A DNA stretch of 64,000 bases from positions 372,001 through 436,000 of the forward strand of contig NZ_CP090064.1 of NCBI RefSeq assembly GCF_023100685.1, read 5' to 3'. The notes beneath the pieces are model-generated. The model had not been told where the DNA came from. It ran no database searches and was given only the letters and a program-made list of their open reading frames with translations. The translations under genes and the position numbers were made by a program. Each line of letters starts with the position of its first letter. The first letter of the stretch is position 1. Positions 54,124 through 64,000 of this stretch are shown here, piece by piece. Source of the stretch: Proteus vulgaris (GTDB lineage Bacteria > Pseudomonadota > Gammaproteobacteria > Enterobacterales > Enterobacteriaceae).

Positions 54124-55464
54124 GTGGATATTCAGTTGTTATATGGGATCATTGGTTTATTAGGCGGTGTGCTAGTCGGTGGTGCGCTTGTTTGGTGGTC
54201 TATCCAACAACGTTTAGCTGATAAAGAAGCCATGCTGCGTGAAAACTACACACAGCTTGCCGTTGCCCAAGAAAAATCAGCAATTATCCCTTCTTTACAA
54301 CAGCATATAGAACAACTAGAGCAAGAATTGCGCGCTCAACGAGAAATTATTACCTCTCAAGAAGCAGAATTAAGAGAAGTAACAACGCGGTGGGAAGAGA
54401 GTCGTTTATCTGCTGAAGAAAAACAGCGACTATTAGTCAATAGTGAGCAACGGCTTGCGACACAGTTTGAAAATCTGGCTAATCGTATTTTTGAACAAAG
54501 TGGGCGTAAAGCCGAAGAGTTAAATCGACAAGGACTAACGCATTTGCTGTCACCTTTTCGTGAACAATTGGAAAGTTTTCGACGCCAAGTTCAAGATGGT
54601 TTTGGGCAAGAAGCCAGAGAGCGACATACCTTAGTTCATGAAATTCGCCAGCTTCAACAATTAAATGTCAAAATGGCACAAGAAGCGGTGAATCTAACAA
54701 ATGCCTTAAAAGGGGACAATAAAGTCCAAGGTAATTGGGGTGAAACGGTATTAGCGCGTATATTAGAGTCTTCAGGATTACGTGAAGGCCATGAATTTGA
54801 AACGCAGGTGAGTATTCGCCATGAAAATGGCGGTCGCTATCAACCTGACGTTATTGTGCACTTACCCCATGGTAGGGATGTCATTATCGACGCTAAAATG
54901 TCGCTGGTGGCATATGAAAAGTATTTTAGTAGCCATGATGATAATGAACGTAAACAGGCGCTTTATGCACATGTGAACTCAATTAGAACGCATATTAAAG
55001 GATTGAGTGTAAAAGATTATCATAAACTACCGGGTGTTACGTCTTTAGACTATGTTTTGATGTTTATACCCATAGAGCCAGCTTATCTTGTTGCAATTGG
55101 TCATTCTCCTGACTTGTTAGAAGAAGCATTGAAAAACAATATAATGTTAGTTGGGCCATCTACTTTACTTGTTGCTTTGCGTACAATAGCTGCATTGTGG
55201 CGATATGAATATCAAAGCCAAAATGCGCAAGAAATTGCGGATAGAGCGGCTAAAATGTATGACAAATTAAGACTTTTCGTTGATGATATGCAAGGGCTAG
55301 GAAATAGTATTCAAAAAGCGCAGTCTGGCTATTTATTGGCGATGAAAAAACTCTCTGAAGGTCGCGGAAATCTTATCAGTCAAGCGGAAGGCTTTAAATC
55401 CCTAGGGGTAGAGATAAAAAAAACGATTGATAATGATCTCATTGAAAAATCGACGTCTAATTGA
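54124..55464 (+). CDS. rmuC: DNA recombination protein RmuC
   Basis: A 446-residue protein. One N-terminal membrane helix (about 5-25) and a long coiled coil (about 30-190, rich in Q, E and L) lead to the nuclease-like RmuC core: NWGETVLARILESSGLREGH, QPDVIVHLPHGRDVIIDAKM, then VLMFIPIEPAYL and LVGPSTLLVALRTIA. RmuC limits DNA inversions at short repeats; exact activity is unproven. The start is GTG. Precedes ubiE as in E. coli. Confidence 0.94.
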   Translation: MDIQLLYGIIGLLGGVLVGGALVWWSIQQRLADKEAMLRENYTQLAVAQEKSAIIPSLQQHIEQLEQELRAQREIITSQEAELREVTTRWEESRLSAEEKQRLLVNSEQRLATQFENLANRIFEQSGRKAEELNRQGLTHLLSPFREQLESFRRQVQDGFGQEARERHTLVHEIRQLQQLNVKMAQEAVNLTNALKGDNKVQGNWGETVLARILESSGLREGHEFETQVSIRHENGGRYQPDVIVHLPHGRDVIIDAKMSLVAYEKYFSSHDDNERKQALYAHVNSIRTHIKGLSVKDYHKLPGVTSLDYVLMFIPIEPAYLVAIGHSPDLLEEALKNNIMLVGPSTLLVALRTIAALWRYEYQSQNAQEIADRAAKMYDKLRLFVDDMQGLGNSIQKAQSGYLLAMKKLSEGRGNLISQAEGFKSLGVEIKKTIDNDLIEKSTSN

Positions 55465-55547
55465 TTTGAAAAATAAAGAGACAAAGATTTCTGAAATAAG
55501 ACCAGTACTGAATTTACTAAATTTTGATTAATTAGCGGGCAAATAAT

Positions 55548-56303
55548 ATGACTCAACAAACTAAGGAAACAACAGATTTTGGTTTCCAAACCGTTGACAA
55601 AGATGATAAACAAACCATGGTTGCAAGGGTTTTTCACTCTGTCGCGTCTAAATATGATTTAATGAATGACTTGATGTCTTTCGGTGTTCACCGCATCTGG
55701 AAACGTTATACCATTGAAGCAAGTGGTGTAAGACGTAACCAACGAGTTCTTGATCTTGCGGGTGGTACTGGTGATTTAACAGCTAAATTCTCTCGCCTAG
55801 TAGGTGAAAATGGAGAAGTTGTTTTAGCTGATATTAATGATTCAATGCTGAAAATGGGGCGTGAGAAGCTACGCGATCACGGTATTGTCGGTAATGTTAA
55901 CTACGTACAAGCAAATGCTGAAGAGTTACCTTTCCCTGATAACCATTTCGACTGCATCACTATCTCCTTTGGCTTACGTAACGTGACCGATAAAGCGAAA
56001 GCATTACGTTCTATGTTTCGTGTATTGAAACCAGGTGGACGTTTGTTGGTGCTGGAGTTCTCTAAACCGGTTCTTGATCCCTTAAGTAAGATTTATGATG
56101 CTTACTCTTTCCATATCCTACCTAAAATTGGTCAAGTGATTGTAAATGATGCTGAAAGTTACCGTTATTTAACGGAATCAATTCGTATGCATCCAGACCA
56201 AGAAACTTTAAAAGGTATGATGGAAGATGCGGGATTTGACCAAGTGACCTATACCAACATGACTGGCGGTATAGTTGCTCTACACAAAGGATTTAAATTC
56301 TGA
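55548..56303 (+). CDS. ubiE: Ubiquinone/menaquinone C-methyltransferase UbiE
   Basis: A 251-residue class-I methyltransferase. [15 protein letters not shown] (about 66-80) is SAM motif [21 protein letters not shown] and [15 protein letters not shown] are UbiE signatures. It methylates the ring carbon of 2-polyprenyl-6-methoxybenzoquinol and demethylmenaquinol. Full length as in E. coli (251). First gene of ubiE-ubiJ-ubiB. Confidence 0.97.
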   Translation: MTQQTKETTDFGFQTVDKDDKQTMVARVFHSVASKYDLMNDLMSFGVHRIWKRYTIEASGVRRNQRVLDLAGGTGDLTAKFSRLVGENGEVVLADINDSMLKMGREKLRDHGIVGNVNYVQANAEELPFPDNHFDCITISFGLRNVTDKAKALRSMFRVLKPGGRLLVLEFSKPVLDPLSKIYDAYSFHILPKIGQVIVNDAESYRYLTESIRMHPDQETLKGMMEDAGFDQVTYTNMTGGIVALHKGFKF

Positions 56304-56304
56304 G

Positions 56305-56946
56305 ATGGAAAAAGCCACTTTTTCTCATGATATTGCTTCTCAAGTGCTGTATCCGCTGTTAACAGCATCAATGGAGACAGCTCTTAATCATGTTTTATAT
56401 CAGGAAAATGTGCTTAAACCTGCCCGCAATCGCCTTGCGGGCAAAGTGTTGGCGCTTTCTATCAATGAGTTTCCTCGTTCCATCTACTTAGTCTTTAGCG
56501 AACAACAAGTTGATGTATTAAGCCAGTGGGATGATGAAACTGATTGTTTGATAAAAACAAAATTACTCACACTGATTAAGCTTCGTGATCGCCAGAAAAT
56601 GTCAGAACTGATCAATCGTGGCGATATTACTATTGATGGTGATATGCAGGTTGTTCAAAATTGGTCTGCATTGCTAGATATGGCGCAGTGGGAACCCGCG
56701 CAATATTTGGCGCCTTATATTGGTGATATAGCAGCGCAAAGTTTGACTGTTGTTGCAGGAAAGGGCGTTCAGTTATTTTCTTCACTCTTGAGTCACCAAA
56801 AAGGTTATTTACGTGATGCGTTAATTGAAGAGTGGAAAACCGCACCTAGTGCATTAGAAACAGTCCATTTTTATGATGAAATAGAACAACTTGCACAGCA
56901 AACAGCCGAACTAGAAAAACGGTTAGGCACATTGGAGAAAAAATAA
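56305..56946 (+). CDS. ubiJ: Ubiquinone biosynthesis accessory factor UbiJ
   Basis: About 213 residues. The N-terminal SCP2-like lipid-binding domain ([20 protein letters not shown], then [22 protein letters not shown]) is followed by a C-terminal coiled coil ([20 protein letters not shown]). UbiJ with UbiK scaffolds the soluble ubiquinone-making complex. The annotated frame starts earlier inside ubiE; ATG 56305, one base after the ubiE stop, fits homologues. Stop overlaps the ubiB start. Confidence 0.92.
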   Translation: MEKATFSHDIASQVLYPLLTASMETALNHVLYQENVLKPARNRLAGKVLALSINEFPRSIYLVFSEQQVDVLSQWDDETDCLIKTKLLTLIKLRDRQKMSELINRGDITIDGDMQVVQNWSALLDMAQWEPAQYLAPYIGDIAAQSLTVVAGKGVQLFSSLLSHQKGYLRDALIEEWKTAPSALETVHFYDEIEQLAQQTAELEKRLGTLEKK

Positions 56947-58583
56947 TGCTCCTTAGTGAGTTAAAGCGCCTCTATCATATTATTCAGGTATTCTTATCTT
57001 ATGGGCTTGATGAATTAATTCCTAAACATCGAATTACTTTACCTGCAAGATTAGGATGCCGAGCACTCTTTTGGATCAAAAATAAGCATCCAGAAAAACC
57101 ATTAGGTGAACGCTTACGACTCGCATTGCAAACATTAGGGCCTGTTTGGATTAAATTAGGTCAAATGTTATCAACTCGACGTGATCTCTTTCCTCCTCAA
57201 ATTGCTGATCAACTTGCGCTATTGCAAGATAAAGTTGCTCCTTTTGATGGTAAAAAAGCACGACAATATATCGAAAACTCATTCGGTGGCCCTATCGACC
57301 AATGGTTTGATGATTTTGATGAAACACCTCTTGCTTCAGCTTCTATTGCTCAGGTTCATACAGCGAAATTAAAAGAAAACGGCAAAGAAGTTGTGCTAAA
57401 AGTTATTCGCCCCGATATTCAGCCTGTGATCAAAGCGGATATCCGTTTGATGTATCGCTTGGCAAACCTATTACCATTTTTACCTGATGGTCGTCGTTTA
57501 CGACCTAAAGAAGTGATCCGCGAATACGAAAAAACATTACTTGATGAGCTAAATTTACTACGCGAAGCTGCTAATGCTATTCAACTTCGTCGTAATTTTG
57601 AAAATAGCTCAATGCTTTATATCCCTGAAGTGTATTCAGATTATTGCCATGAAAATGTGATGGTGATGGAACGTATTTATGGTATTCCTGTTTCTGATAT
57701 TGAAGCGTTGAATGCACAAAAGACGAATATGAAGCTTCTTGCGGAACGTGGTGTAAAAGTCTTTTTTACTCAGGTGTTTAGAGACAGTTTCTTCCATGCG
57801 GATATGCATCCTGGTAATGTATTTATTAGTTATGATCACCCTGAAAATCCATATTATATTGGCATTGATTGCGGTATCGTTGGTTCATTAAATAAAGAAG
57901 ATAAACGTTATTTAGCTGAAAACTTCTTAGCTTTCTTTAATCGTGATTATCGAAAGGTTGCAGAGTTACATGTTGATTCAGGTTGGGTTCCAGCAGATAC
58001 CAATGTGGAAGACTTTGAATTTGCAATCCGTACTGTGTGCGAACCAATTTTTGAAAAGCCTCTGTCTGAGATTTCATTTGGTCATGTGTTGCTTAATCTG
58101 TTCAATACTGCACGGCGTTTTAATATGGAAGTACAACCTCAGTTAGTGTTACTTCAAAAAACATTGCTTTATGTTGAAGGACTTGGACGGCAACTGTATC
58201 CACAATTAGATTTATGGAAAACGGCAAAACCTTTCTTAGAAGATTGGTTGCATAGCCAAATTGGTATAACAGCGTTAATGAATGGCATAAAGAGTAAGGC
58301 ACCTTACTGGATTGAAAAAATGCCAGAGATACCAGAGCTGGTTTATGATAGTCTGAAACAACATAAAAATATGAAGTTAACACTAGACAAATTGACGGAA
58401 CAAATAAGTTCGCAAAGAGTCAAACAGAGACAGTCTCTATTTTTATTGGGTATAGGTACGACACTGTTTTTATGCGGTAGCCTGTTTTTCGTTTCTGGTT
58501 TTAAAACATTATTCAGTGTTTTTATCAGTTTAGGTCTTCTTGCATGGATTTTGGGTTGGTTTAGATCTGGTAATGCACAATAA
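56946..58583 (+). CDS. ubiB: ATPase-like ubiquinone biosynthesis protein UbiB
   Basis: A 545-residue atypical kinase-like protein of the UbiB/ADCK/ABC1 family. The KxGQ motif is in [19 protein letters not shown], the Ala-rich loop in [15 protein letters not shown], and [11 protein letters not shown] plus IGIDCGIVG form the catalytic loop and metal Asp. Two C-terminal membrane helices lie at about 498-540. It is proposed to extract quinone precursors from the membrane. The start overlaps ubiJ (TAATG). Length matches E. coli (546). Confidence 0.97.
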   Translation: MLLSELKRLYHIIQVFLSYGLDELIPKHRITLPARLGCRALFWIKNKHPEKPLGERLRLALQTLGPVWIKLGQMLSTRRDLFPPQIADQLALLQDKVAPFDGKKARQYIENSFGGPIDQWFDDFDETPLASASIAQVHTAKLKENGKEVVLKVIRPDIQPVIKADIRLMYRLANLLPFLPDGRRLRPKEVIREYEKTLLDELNLLREAANAIQLRRNFENSSMLYIPEVYSDYCHENVMVMERIYGIPVSDIEALNAQKTNMKLLAERGVKVFFTQVFRDSFFHADMHPGNVFISYDHPENPYYIGIDCGIVGSLNKEDKRYLAENFLAFFNRDYRKVAELHVDSGWVPADTNVEDFEFAIRTVCEPIFEKPLSEISFGHVLLNLFNTARRFNMEVQPQLVLLQKTLLYVEGLGRQLYPQLDLWKTAKPFLEDWLHSQIGITALMNGIKSKAPYWIEKMPEIPELVYDSLKQHKNMKLTLDKLTEQISSQRVKQRQSLFLLGIGTTLFLCGSLFFVSGFKTLFSVFISLGLLAWILGWFRSGNAQ

Positions 58584-58708
58584 AAACGCATCAAAGTTTG
58601 TCTTTGAGCAAGTTAAAAGATGAATTCGAGATTCCCGAAAATTGAATTCGTTGTATATAATGGGCACTGTTATTAAGTATAACCCCGAAAATAGTTGAGG
58701 AACATAAA

Positions 58709-58978
58709 ATGGGCGGTATTAGCATTTGGCAATTACTCATCATCGCTGTCATCGTTGTCTTATTATTTGGTACAAATAAACTGCGCACATTGGGCTCAGA
58801 TTTAGGTGCATCAGTAAAAGGCTTTAAAAAAGCGATTGGTGACGAAGCTGCAGATAAAGACACCAACAACGCTGAAAAAACAAATAACGACGCAGATTTT
58901 GATACTAAAAATTTAGCGCAGAAGACTTCAACAGAAGAGAAGTCTACAACTGAGAGCAAAAACAAAGAGCAGGTGTAA
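58709..58978 (+). CDS. tatA: Twin-arginine translocase subunit TatA
   Basis: An 89-residue protein with the N-terminal helix beginning [20 protein letters not shown], a hinge, and the amphipathic helix [20 protein letters not shown], then an acidic polar tail. It forms the translocation pore for folded Tat substrates. Its own promoter probably lies in the 125 bp after ubiB. tatB follows by 3 bp. Confidence 0.97.
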   Translation: MGGISIWQLLIIAVIVVLLFGTNKLRTLGSDLGASVKGFKKAIGDEAADKDTNNAEKTNNDADFDTKNLAQKTSTEEKSTTESKNKEQV

Positions 58979-58981
58979 ACC

Positions 58982-59500
58982 GTGTTTGACATTGGTTTTA
59001 GTCAGCTGCTATTGGTCATGGTGATTGGTCTTGTTTTTCTGGGGCCAGAACGTTTGCCCGTAGCAGTAAAAACAATTGCTGGCTGGGTAAGAGCGCTACG
59101 CTCTTTGGCTGCGAATGTACAAAATGAGCTAACTCAAGAACTGAAGCTTCAAGAACTCCAAGAGAGTTTGAAGAAAGTTGAAGAGAAAGCAAATTTACAA
59201 ACGCTATCGCCAGAGTTAAAAGCGTCTATGGATGAGTTAAAAGAGGCTGCACAGTCTTTAAAGCAGACTTATCAAGCACCTTCAACGCCAGACTCAACAA
59301 CAGAGCAGTCTGTAAAAACCGACTCTACGGAACCTTCACCTTCTGATCTTGCTGCGCTTGCTGAAGCTGATGAAGTTAATGATGATGCTAACAGCCATAA
59401 ACCTGTTGTGGCAGAAAGTGTTACAAAAACAGAAGTTCCTGTTACTAAAACAGTAACGATAGAGAAAAAAATAACTGATCAGGTTAATGGTGAGCATTAA
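58982..59500 (+). CDS. tatB: Sec-independent translocase subunit TatB
   Basis: 172 residues starting from GTG with [20 protein letters not shown] and the conserved GPERLP, then an amphipathic helix ([20 protein letters not shown]) and a long Lys/Glu/Ser/Thr-rich tail. It forms the substrate receptor with TatC. Operon tatABC with 3-bp gaps on each side. Confidence 0.97.
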   Translation: MFDIGFSQLLLVMVIGLVFLGPERLPVAVKTIAGWVRALRSLAANVQNELTQELKLQELQESLKKVEEKANLQTLSPELKASMDELKEAAQSLKQTYQAPSTPDSTTEQSVKTDSTEPSPSDLAALAEADEVNDDANSHKPVVAESVTKTEVPVTKTVTIEKKITDQVNGEH

Positions 59501-59503
59501 AAC

Positions 59504-60292
59504 ATGGCAGTAAATGATACCCAACCGCTGATCAGCCATTTAATAGAACTACGCAAGCGTTTAATGTATAGCTTGGTTTCTGTTTTAGTGGTTTTTTTAG
59601 GGCTGGTTTATTTTTCTAACGATATCTATCAATTAGTCTCGGCTCCATTACTCGATAAGTTGCCACAAGGGTCAAATATGAGTGCGACAGATGTTGCCTC
59701 TACTTTTTTGACTCCGATTAAATTGACAATCATGGTATCCGTTTTTGCTTCTGTGCCTGTTATCCTTTATCAGGTATGGGCTTTTATCGCACCAGCATTG
59801 TATAAACATGAACGCCGCCTGATGTTGCCGTTACTTGTTTCAAGTACGGTATTATTCTATCTCGGCATGGCGTTTGCTTATTTTGTTGTGTTCCCTCTTG
59901 CATTTGGCTTCTTTGTTAATACAACCCCAGAAGGGGTTAACTTTATTCCAGATATCAGTAAATATCTCAGCTTCGTGATGACGCTATTTATGGCGTTTGG
60001 TGCGGCATTTGAAGTACCTATTGCGATTATCTTACTGTGCTGGAGTGGTGTAACAACTCCAGAAGCATTAAAGAAAAAACGTCCTTATATTCTTGTGGGT
60101 GCTTTTGTCGTTGGTATGGTATTGACGCCACCAGATGTTTTCTCTCAAACCTTATTAGCAATACCTATGTACTTACTGTTTGAAATCGGTGTCATGGTAT
60201 CGCGTTTTTATGTGGGTAACGGTCGAAGAAAAACACCTGAAGAAGAAGCTGAGGAAGCAGAGGCGGAAGCTGAAACAGAACAGCAAAAATAG
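59504..60292 (+). CDS. tatC: Sec-independent translocase subunit TatC
   Basis: A 262-residue protein with six membrane helices. [20 protein letters not shown] is the N-terminal receptor motif, [15 protein letters not shown] [15 protein letters not shown] the first periplasmic region, and [20 protein letters not shown] the C-terminal signature. It binds twin-arginine signal peptides. The acidic tail ([16 protein letters not shown]) is longer than I recall for E. coli. In E. coli tatD comes next; here a terminator and rfaH follow. Confidence 0.97.
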   Translation: MAVNDTQPLISHLIELRKRLMYSLVSVLVVFLGLVYFSNDIYQLVSAPLLDKLPQGSNMSATDVASTFLTPIKLTIMVSVFASVPVILYQVWAFIAPALYKHERRLMLPLLVSSTVLFYLGMAFAYFVVFPLAFGFFVNTTPEGVNFIPDISKYLSFVMTLFMAFGAAFEVPIAIILLCWSGVTTPEALKKKRPYILVGAFVVGMVLTPPDVFSQTLLAIPMYLLFEIGVMVSRFYVGNGRRKTPEEEAEEAEAEAETEQQK

Positions 60293-60327
60293 TTTTAGGA
60301 ACAAGTTTCCTGAAATCATATGATATT

Positions 60328-60355
60328 AGCCCAGCAATAGCTGGGTTAATTTTTT
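60328..60355. terminator. Terminator between tatC and rfaH
   Basis: AGCCCAGC pairs with GCTGGGTT around AATA, then AATTTTTT on the plus strand. It also lies at the 3' end of the convergent rfaH gene. Confidence 0.85.
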
Positions 60356-60856
60356 CTAGGGAGACTCTTTTTTAAATTCTTTATTACTCACTGATTTTTT
60401 CACTTCGCTATTTAATATGTTTAAAAGCAAAATTGAGCGAGCCTCACCATCAGGCTCTTGATATATAGCTTGGATCCCTTGAAAAATACCCTCTGTAATT
60501 AATACGCTATCTCCACTATGAGGTACATTTTCTTCGCTATAAGTGAGTGATGAAAGTTGGGGTATTTGTAATGTATCAATCACATCTTGGGGAACGGTGA
60601 CAGGATATTGCCCAAAGCGAACAAATGAGCTCACTCCACGTGTTGAGTTAATGGTCGTGGTATGGATCACTTCAGGATCAAACTCGATAAAAAGGTAATT
60701 AGGAAAAAGAGGCTCGGTTACTGCTGTGCGTTTTCCTCTTACTATTTTTTCTATGGTAACCATCGGTGTGAAACAGCCCACTTGCTGACGTTCTAAGTGT
60801 TCGATAGCGCGAGGAATTTGTCCTCGCTTACAATACAGCAAGTGCCATTTTTTCAT
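60356..60856 (-). CDS. rfaH: Transcription antiterminator RfaH
   Basis: A 166-residue NusG paralogue. [20 protein letters not shown] is the RfaH N-terminus, and [12 protein letters not shown] binds RNA polymerase. The C-terminal KOW region [20 protein letters not shown] switches between alpha and beta folds in E. coli RfaH. It is recruited at ops sites to raise expression of long envelope operons (LPS, capsule, hemolysin). Slightly longer than E. coli RfaH (162). Convergent to tatC. Confidence 0.95.
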   Translation of the reverse strand: MKKWHLLYCKRGQIPRAIEHLERQQVGCFTPMVTIEKIVRGKRTAVTEPLFPNYLFIEFDPEVIHTTTINSTRGVSSFVRFGQYPVTVPQDVIDTLQIPQLSSLTYSEENVPHSGDSVLITEGIFQGIQAIYQEPDGEARSILLLNILNSEVKKSVSNKEFKKESP

Positions 60857-61143
60857 AATAGAGACAATAAGTTAGTTAATTTTAATTTAAGTGATAATAG
60901 CAAATTTATAATTAAGGTAACAGTTATCTATTGGGTTTAAATAAAAATAGCCTAACGCAATTTTATACCGGAAAAAAAACAGAAAAGCTGTGTTCATACG
61001 CAATAAAAGAGGTCGTTTTTGTTACTTTCAGTTGGATCTCAGATAGAGGTAACAAGTTGACAAAAAAGTGATGGTAAAAACAAGAAAAAGCTTTCAAGAT
61101 AATTATCTTAGAATTCTATTCATAATTATAAAGAGGTTCTGTA

Positions 61144-61869
61144 ATGGAAGTTTTTTTATTAAGTAACGGAAAAATTGCCGGGGATCCACGATGGTTAAGT
61201 TATGCGAAAGATAATATCGATAGCATGATCAAAAAACGTGGTATTCGTTCTGCTGTATTAATTGCCTATGCTGTTATTCGTTCTGATCATGACCAACGTG
61301 CTCGTGATTTATCAGAAGTGTTAGGTATTGAAGTGACTTGTATTGAGCATTTCGATTCAGAAGTTGATGCAATCAATAATGCGGAATGCATTTTAGTTAG
61401 CGGTGGTAATACTTGGTTATTAAACCAAATGTTGCATGAAAAAGGATTAGTTGTTCCTATTCAACGTGCTGTCCGTGAACGTAATATTCCTTATATTGGT
61501 TGGAGCGCAGGTTGTAACGTTGCAACTCCGACAATTCGTACAACTAATGATATGCCAGTACGTTCCTCTGTTATTATGCCATCGCTCGGCTTATTCCCTG
61601 TTCAAATTAACCCACATTACATTGATGCATCTATTAGTGGCCATATGGGTGAGACACGCGATGAGCGTATTGCCGAATTTTGTGCTATTAACCCTGAAGA
61701 GATTGTTGTGGCTATCCGTGAAGGAAGTTACTTATATATTCAAGGCGAAGAATTACATTATTACAGCGCTAAAAATGAAGGTTTTAAAATCTTCCAACAT
61801 GGAAAAACTTTTCCTGAACAGTTTGATACTAAATTACTTTCAGAATGGGTTCCATTCCGTTGTTTATAA
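61144..61869 (+). CDS. pepE: Alpha-aspartyl dipeptidase PepE
   Basis: A 241-residue peptidase of family S51 hydrolysing Asp-X dipeptides. The nucleophile is in YIGWSAGCNVATP (Ser at the elbow), and LFPVQINPHYIDA carries the catalytic His. GNTWLLNQML and LVSGGNTW are family motifs. GAGG precedes the start. It stands between rfaH and ubiD, where E. coli has no gene. The 287-bp upstream region shows only AT-rich sequence. Confidence 0.93.
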   Translation: MEVFLLSNGKIAGDPRWLSYAKDNIDSMIKKRGIRSAVLIAYAVIRSDHDQRARDLSEVLGIEVTCIEHFDSEVDAINNAECILVSGGNTWLLNQMLHEKGLVVPIQRAVRERNIPYIGWSAGCNVATPTIRTTNDMPVRSSVIMPSLGLFPVQINPHYIDASISGHMGETRDERIAEFCAINPEEIVVAIREGSYLYIQGEELHYYSAKNEGFKIFQHGKTFPEQFDTKLLSEWVPFRCL

Positions 61870-61938
61870 GTATAGTAAACGCTATCAAATAAAAAGCATT
61901 GCATTTTAGTGAGTTATGCGTTTAGCTTATAGCGTCTC

Positions 61939-61964
61939 AAAGAGGGCATTGCCCTCTTTTCTTT
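61939..61964 (+). terminator. Terminator after pepE
   Basis: AAAGAGGGC pairs with GCCCTCTTT around ATT, followed by TTCTTTC. Confidence 0.85.
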
Positions 61965-61985
61965 CACTCACTGGCTCGTAAGATT

Positions 61986-63458
61986 ATGATGAAATACCGC
62001 GATTTAAGAGATTTCCTTTCATTATTAGAAGAAAAGGGTGAATTAAAACGTATCACCTTTGAAATAGATCCCTACCTTGAAATGACCGAAATAGCGGACA
62101 GAACTTTACGTGCCGGTGGGCCAGCGCTGTTGTTTGAAAATCCCAAAGGGTTTGATATGCCAGTGCTTTGTAACTTATTCGGTACACCAGAGCGTGTGGC
62201 AATGGGAATGGGACAAGATGATGTTAAAGCTTTGCATGAAGTCGGCAAATTATTGGCATTTCTAAAAGAACCCGATCCACCGAAAGGCTTTCGTGATCTT
62301 TTTGATAAACTGCCCAAGTTTAAGCAAGTTTTAAATATGCCAACGAAGCGCTTGAGTAAAGCACCTTGTCAGGAAGTAGTTTTAACTGGTGATGATGTTG
62401 ATTTAACAAAGATCCCAGTTATGCATTGTTGGCCTGAAGATGCAGCACCTTTAATTACTTGGGGATTAACGGTGACTCGTGGCCCATTTAAAGAGCGCCA
62501 AAATCTGGGTATTTATCGCCAGCAAGTGCTGGGTAAAAACAAAGTGATTATGCGTTGGTTATCGCATCGAGGTGGTGCTTTAGATTTTCAAGAATGGTGT
62601 CAAAAACATCCAGGTGAACGATTCCCTGTTTCCGTGGCATTAGGGGCAGATCCCGCTACTATTTTAGGTGCTGTAACACCAGTACCTGATACATTATCGG
62701 AATACGCTTTCGCAGGCTTATTACGCGGAAATAAATCAGAAGTTGTAAAATGCCTTTCGAATGATCTTGAAGTGCCTGCAAGTGCTGAAATTATTCTTGA
62801 AGGCTACATTGAACCGGGCGAGCTTGCGCCAGAAGGACCATATGGCGATCACACAGGATATTATAATGAAATTGATTCTTTCCCTGTGTTTACCATTACG
62901 CATTTAACGCGCCGTAAAGATGCAATTTATCACTCCACCTATACAGGGCGCCCACCTGATGAACCCGCAGTATTAGGTGTTGCACTTAATGAAGTGCTTG
63001 TTCCGATATTACAAAAACAGTTTCCTGAAATTGTAGATTTTTATTTACCTCCTGAAGGATGTTCTTACCGTTTAGCGGTTGTGACAATGAAGAAACAGTA
63101 TGCGGGTCATGCTAAACGCGTAATGATGGGAGTTTGGTCTTACTTACGGCAATTTATGTACACCAAATTTGTGATTGTTTGCGATGATGATGTCAATGCA
63201 AGAGATTGGAAAGATGTGATTTGGGCAATCACAACCAGAATGGATCCTGCAAGAGATACCATTATGATGGAAAATACGCCTATTGATTATCTCGACTTCG
63301 CTTCACCTGTTTCAGGATTAGGATCAAAAATGGGTCTTGATGCAACCAACAAATGGCCGGGTGAGACAGATAGAGAATGGGGTAGACCTATTGTGATGTC
63401 TGATGAAATTAAGCAACGAGTCGATACTATTTGGGAACAGCTCGATATTCTTAAATAA
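61986..63458 (+). CDS. ubiD: 3-octaprenyl-4-hydroxybenzoate decarboxylase UbiD
   Basis: A 490-residue prenylated-FMN-dependent decarboxylase in ubiquinone synthesis, needing UbiX for its cofactor. [20 protein letters not shown] is the N-terminus; [20 protein letters not shown], the catalytic-Glu region around [12 protein letters not shown] and [17 protein letters not shown] are family signatures. Length matches E. coli (497). fre follows after 15 bp, as in E. coli. Confidence 0.97.
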   Translation: MMKYRDLRDFLSLLEEKGELKRITFEIDPYLEMTEIADRTLRAGGPALLFENPKGFDMPVLCNLFGTPERVAMGMGQDDVKALHEVGKLLAFLKEPDPPKGFRDLFDKLPKFKQVLNMPTKRLSKAPCQEVVLTGDDVDLTKIPVMHCWPEDAAPLITWGLTVTRGPFKERQNLGIYRQQVLGKNKVIMRWLSHRGGALDFQEWCQKHPGERFPVSVALGADPATILGAVTPVPDTLSEYAFAGLLRGNKSEVVKCLSNDLEVPASAEIILEGYIEPGELAPEGPYGDHTGYYNEIDSFPVFTITHLTRRKDAIYHSTYTGRPPDEPAVLGVALNEVLVPILQKQFPEIVDFYLPPEGCSYRLAVVTMKKQYAGHAKRVMMGVWSYLRQFMYTKFVIVCDDDVNARDWKDVIWAITTRMDPARDTIMMENTPIDYLDFASPVSGLGSKMGLDATNKWPGETDREWGRPIVMSDEIKQRVDTIWEQLDILK

Positions 63459-63473
63459 TAACAGAGGAACAAC

Positions 63474-64000
63474 ATGGCAATACTGAATTGTAAAGTCTCA
63501 CTTGTTGAGCCGATGACAGATACGGTTTATCGGGTAAGGCTATTACCCGATGGCGAATTTGATTTTCAGGCTGGGCAATATCTTTTAGCCGTTATGGATG
63601 AACGTGATAAACGTCCTTTTTCTATTGCATCTATACCTGAAAATAAAGACTTTATTGAACTTCATATTGGTGCGTCTGAACTCAATCTTTATGCGATGGC
63701 TGTGCTTGATGTGATTTTAGAAAAACAGCAACTCACCATTGATATTCCTCATGGAAATGCATGGTTTAAAAAAGATAGTCAGCGTCCTCTACTATTAATT
63801 GCTGGAGGTACGGGATTTTCTTATACCCATTCAATTTTACTGGCAGCATTAGCTGAAAATCCACAGCGACCTATTACAATTTATTGGGGGGGAAGAGAAA
63901 GCGTTCACCTCTATGATCTCAATGAGTTACAAGAATTATCAGAGTTGCATCCTTCTTTAACCGTTGTCCCCGTGGTTGAACAACCAGATGAGACTTGGCG
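63474..64000 (+). CDS. fre: NAD(P)H-flavin reductase (3' end outside window)
   Basis: The first 175 codons of Fre. [12 protein letters not shown] (flavin site, RPFS-type), [13 protein letters not shown] and [16 protein letters not shown] (NAD(P)H site GGTGxSY) are in family order. It reduces free flavins with NAD(P)H and helps activate ribonucleotide reductase. AGAGGAAC precedes ATG 63474. The frame is still open at base 64000. Confidence 0.96.
   Translation, partial: MAILNCKVSLVEPMTDTVYRVRLLPDGEFDFQAGQYLLAVMDERDKRPFSIASIPENKDFIELHIGASELNLYAMAVLDVILEKQQLTIDIPHGNAWFKKDSQRPLLLIAGGTGFSYTHSILLAALAENPQRPITIYWGGRESVHLYDLNELQELSELHPSLTVVPVVEQPDETW

Noticed and set aside
1..64000. tRNA, rRNA, insertion sequences, prophage or integrase genes
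   Set aside because: None was recognised on either strand, so the window is not called a genomic island despite its accessory loci.

Overview
The window is chromosomal DNA of an AT-rich enterobacterium of the Morganellaceae, most likely Proteus. The evidence is the low-GC coding style, the enterobacterial core order bioP-metR/metE ... udp-rmuC-ubiEJB-tatABC-rfaH-ubiD-fre, and accessory loci of the kind common in Proteus. I see no rRNA, tRNA, CRISPR array, insertion sequence, phage or integrase.

Layout. 1-5263: the tail of one fimbrial-type gene, then a convergent four-gene chaperone-usher operon (pilin, chaperone, usher, tip adhesin; minus strand). 5912-13541: a sigma-54 enhancer-binding regulator diverging from a catabolic operon of diaminopropionate ammonia-lyase (ygeX), an M20 deacylase/peptidase (ygeY), an N-acyl-D-amino-acid deacylase and an MFS carrier. 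A -24/-12 promoter and TTATCA/TGATAA palindromes lie between them. 13765-15825: an RNA-repair pair, RtcB2 ligase plus release-factor-like PrfH, behind a structured leader with a 15-codon ORF. 15825-18425: deoR, deoC and a deoxyribokinase. 18823-23202: a rhamnose locus in which rhaB, rhaA and rhaD are intact but one deletion has fused the stumps of rhaS and rhaT. 23472-27454: murQ-murP-murR plus a TauE-like permease, behind a perfect CRP site and two RpiR-type palindromes. 27761-31566: ornithine carbamoyltransferase, carbamate kinase and a YfcC/ArcD-type carrier, preceded by a 33-codon ORF that closely resembles SpeFL, the ornithine-sensing arrest peptide of E. coli. 31809-34001: ivbL-ilvB-ilvN with its attenuator. 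34049-36952: a cupin regulator and two transporters.

37394-41324 is the most unusual region. It holds a pyocin-S-like toxin with a C-terminal HNH nuclease motif, followed by four tandem copies of its presumed immunity gene on a period of about 671 bp. Copies 2-4 are each preceded by a 19-codon in-frame relic of the toxin's C-terminus. The array therefore looks like a fossil record of toxin-tail/immunity cassette duplication.

41611-50757 holds purine permease ghxP with PurR-type operators, a GNAT enzyme, the yjcE antiporter, bioP, metR and metE, and an unknown membrane protein. 50850-64000 holds yidB, a nested palindromic repeat, udp, a tyrosine phosphatase and a DedA protein placed between udp and rmuC, then ubiquinone and Tat genes, rfaH, pepE (no tatD after tatC), ubiD and the start of fre.

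The main leads are the SpeFL-like leader in front of an ornithine carbamoyltransferase operon, the immunity array with toxin-tail relics, and the leader ORF with two hairpins upstream of the ribosome-repair pair rtcB2-prfH. All family names come from reading motifs and remembered homologues; no search was run.
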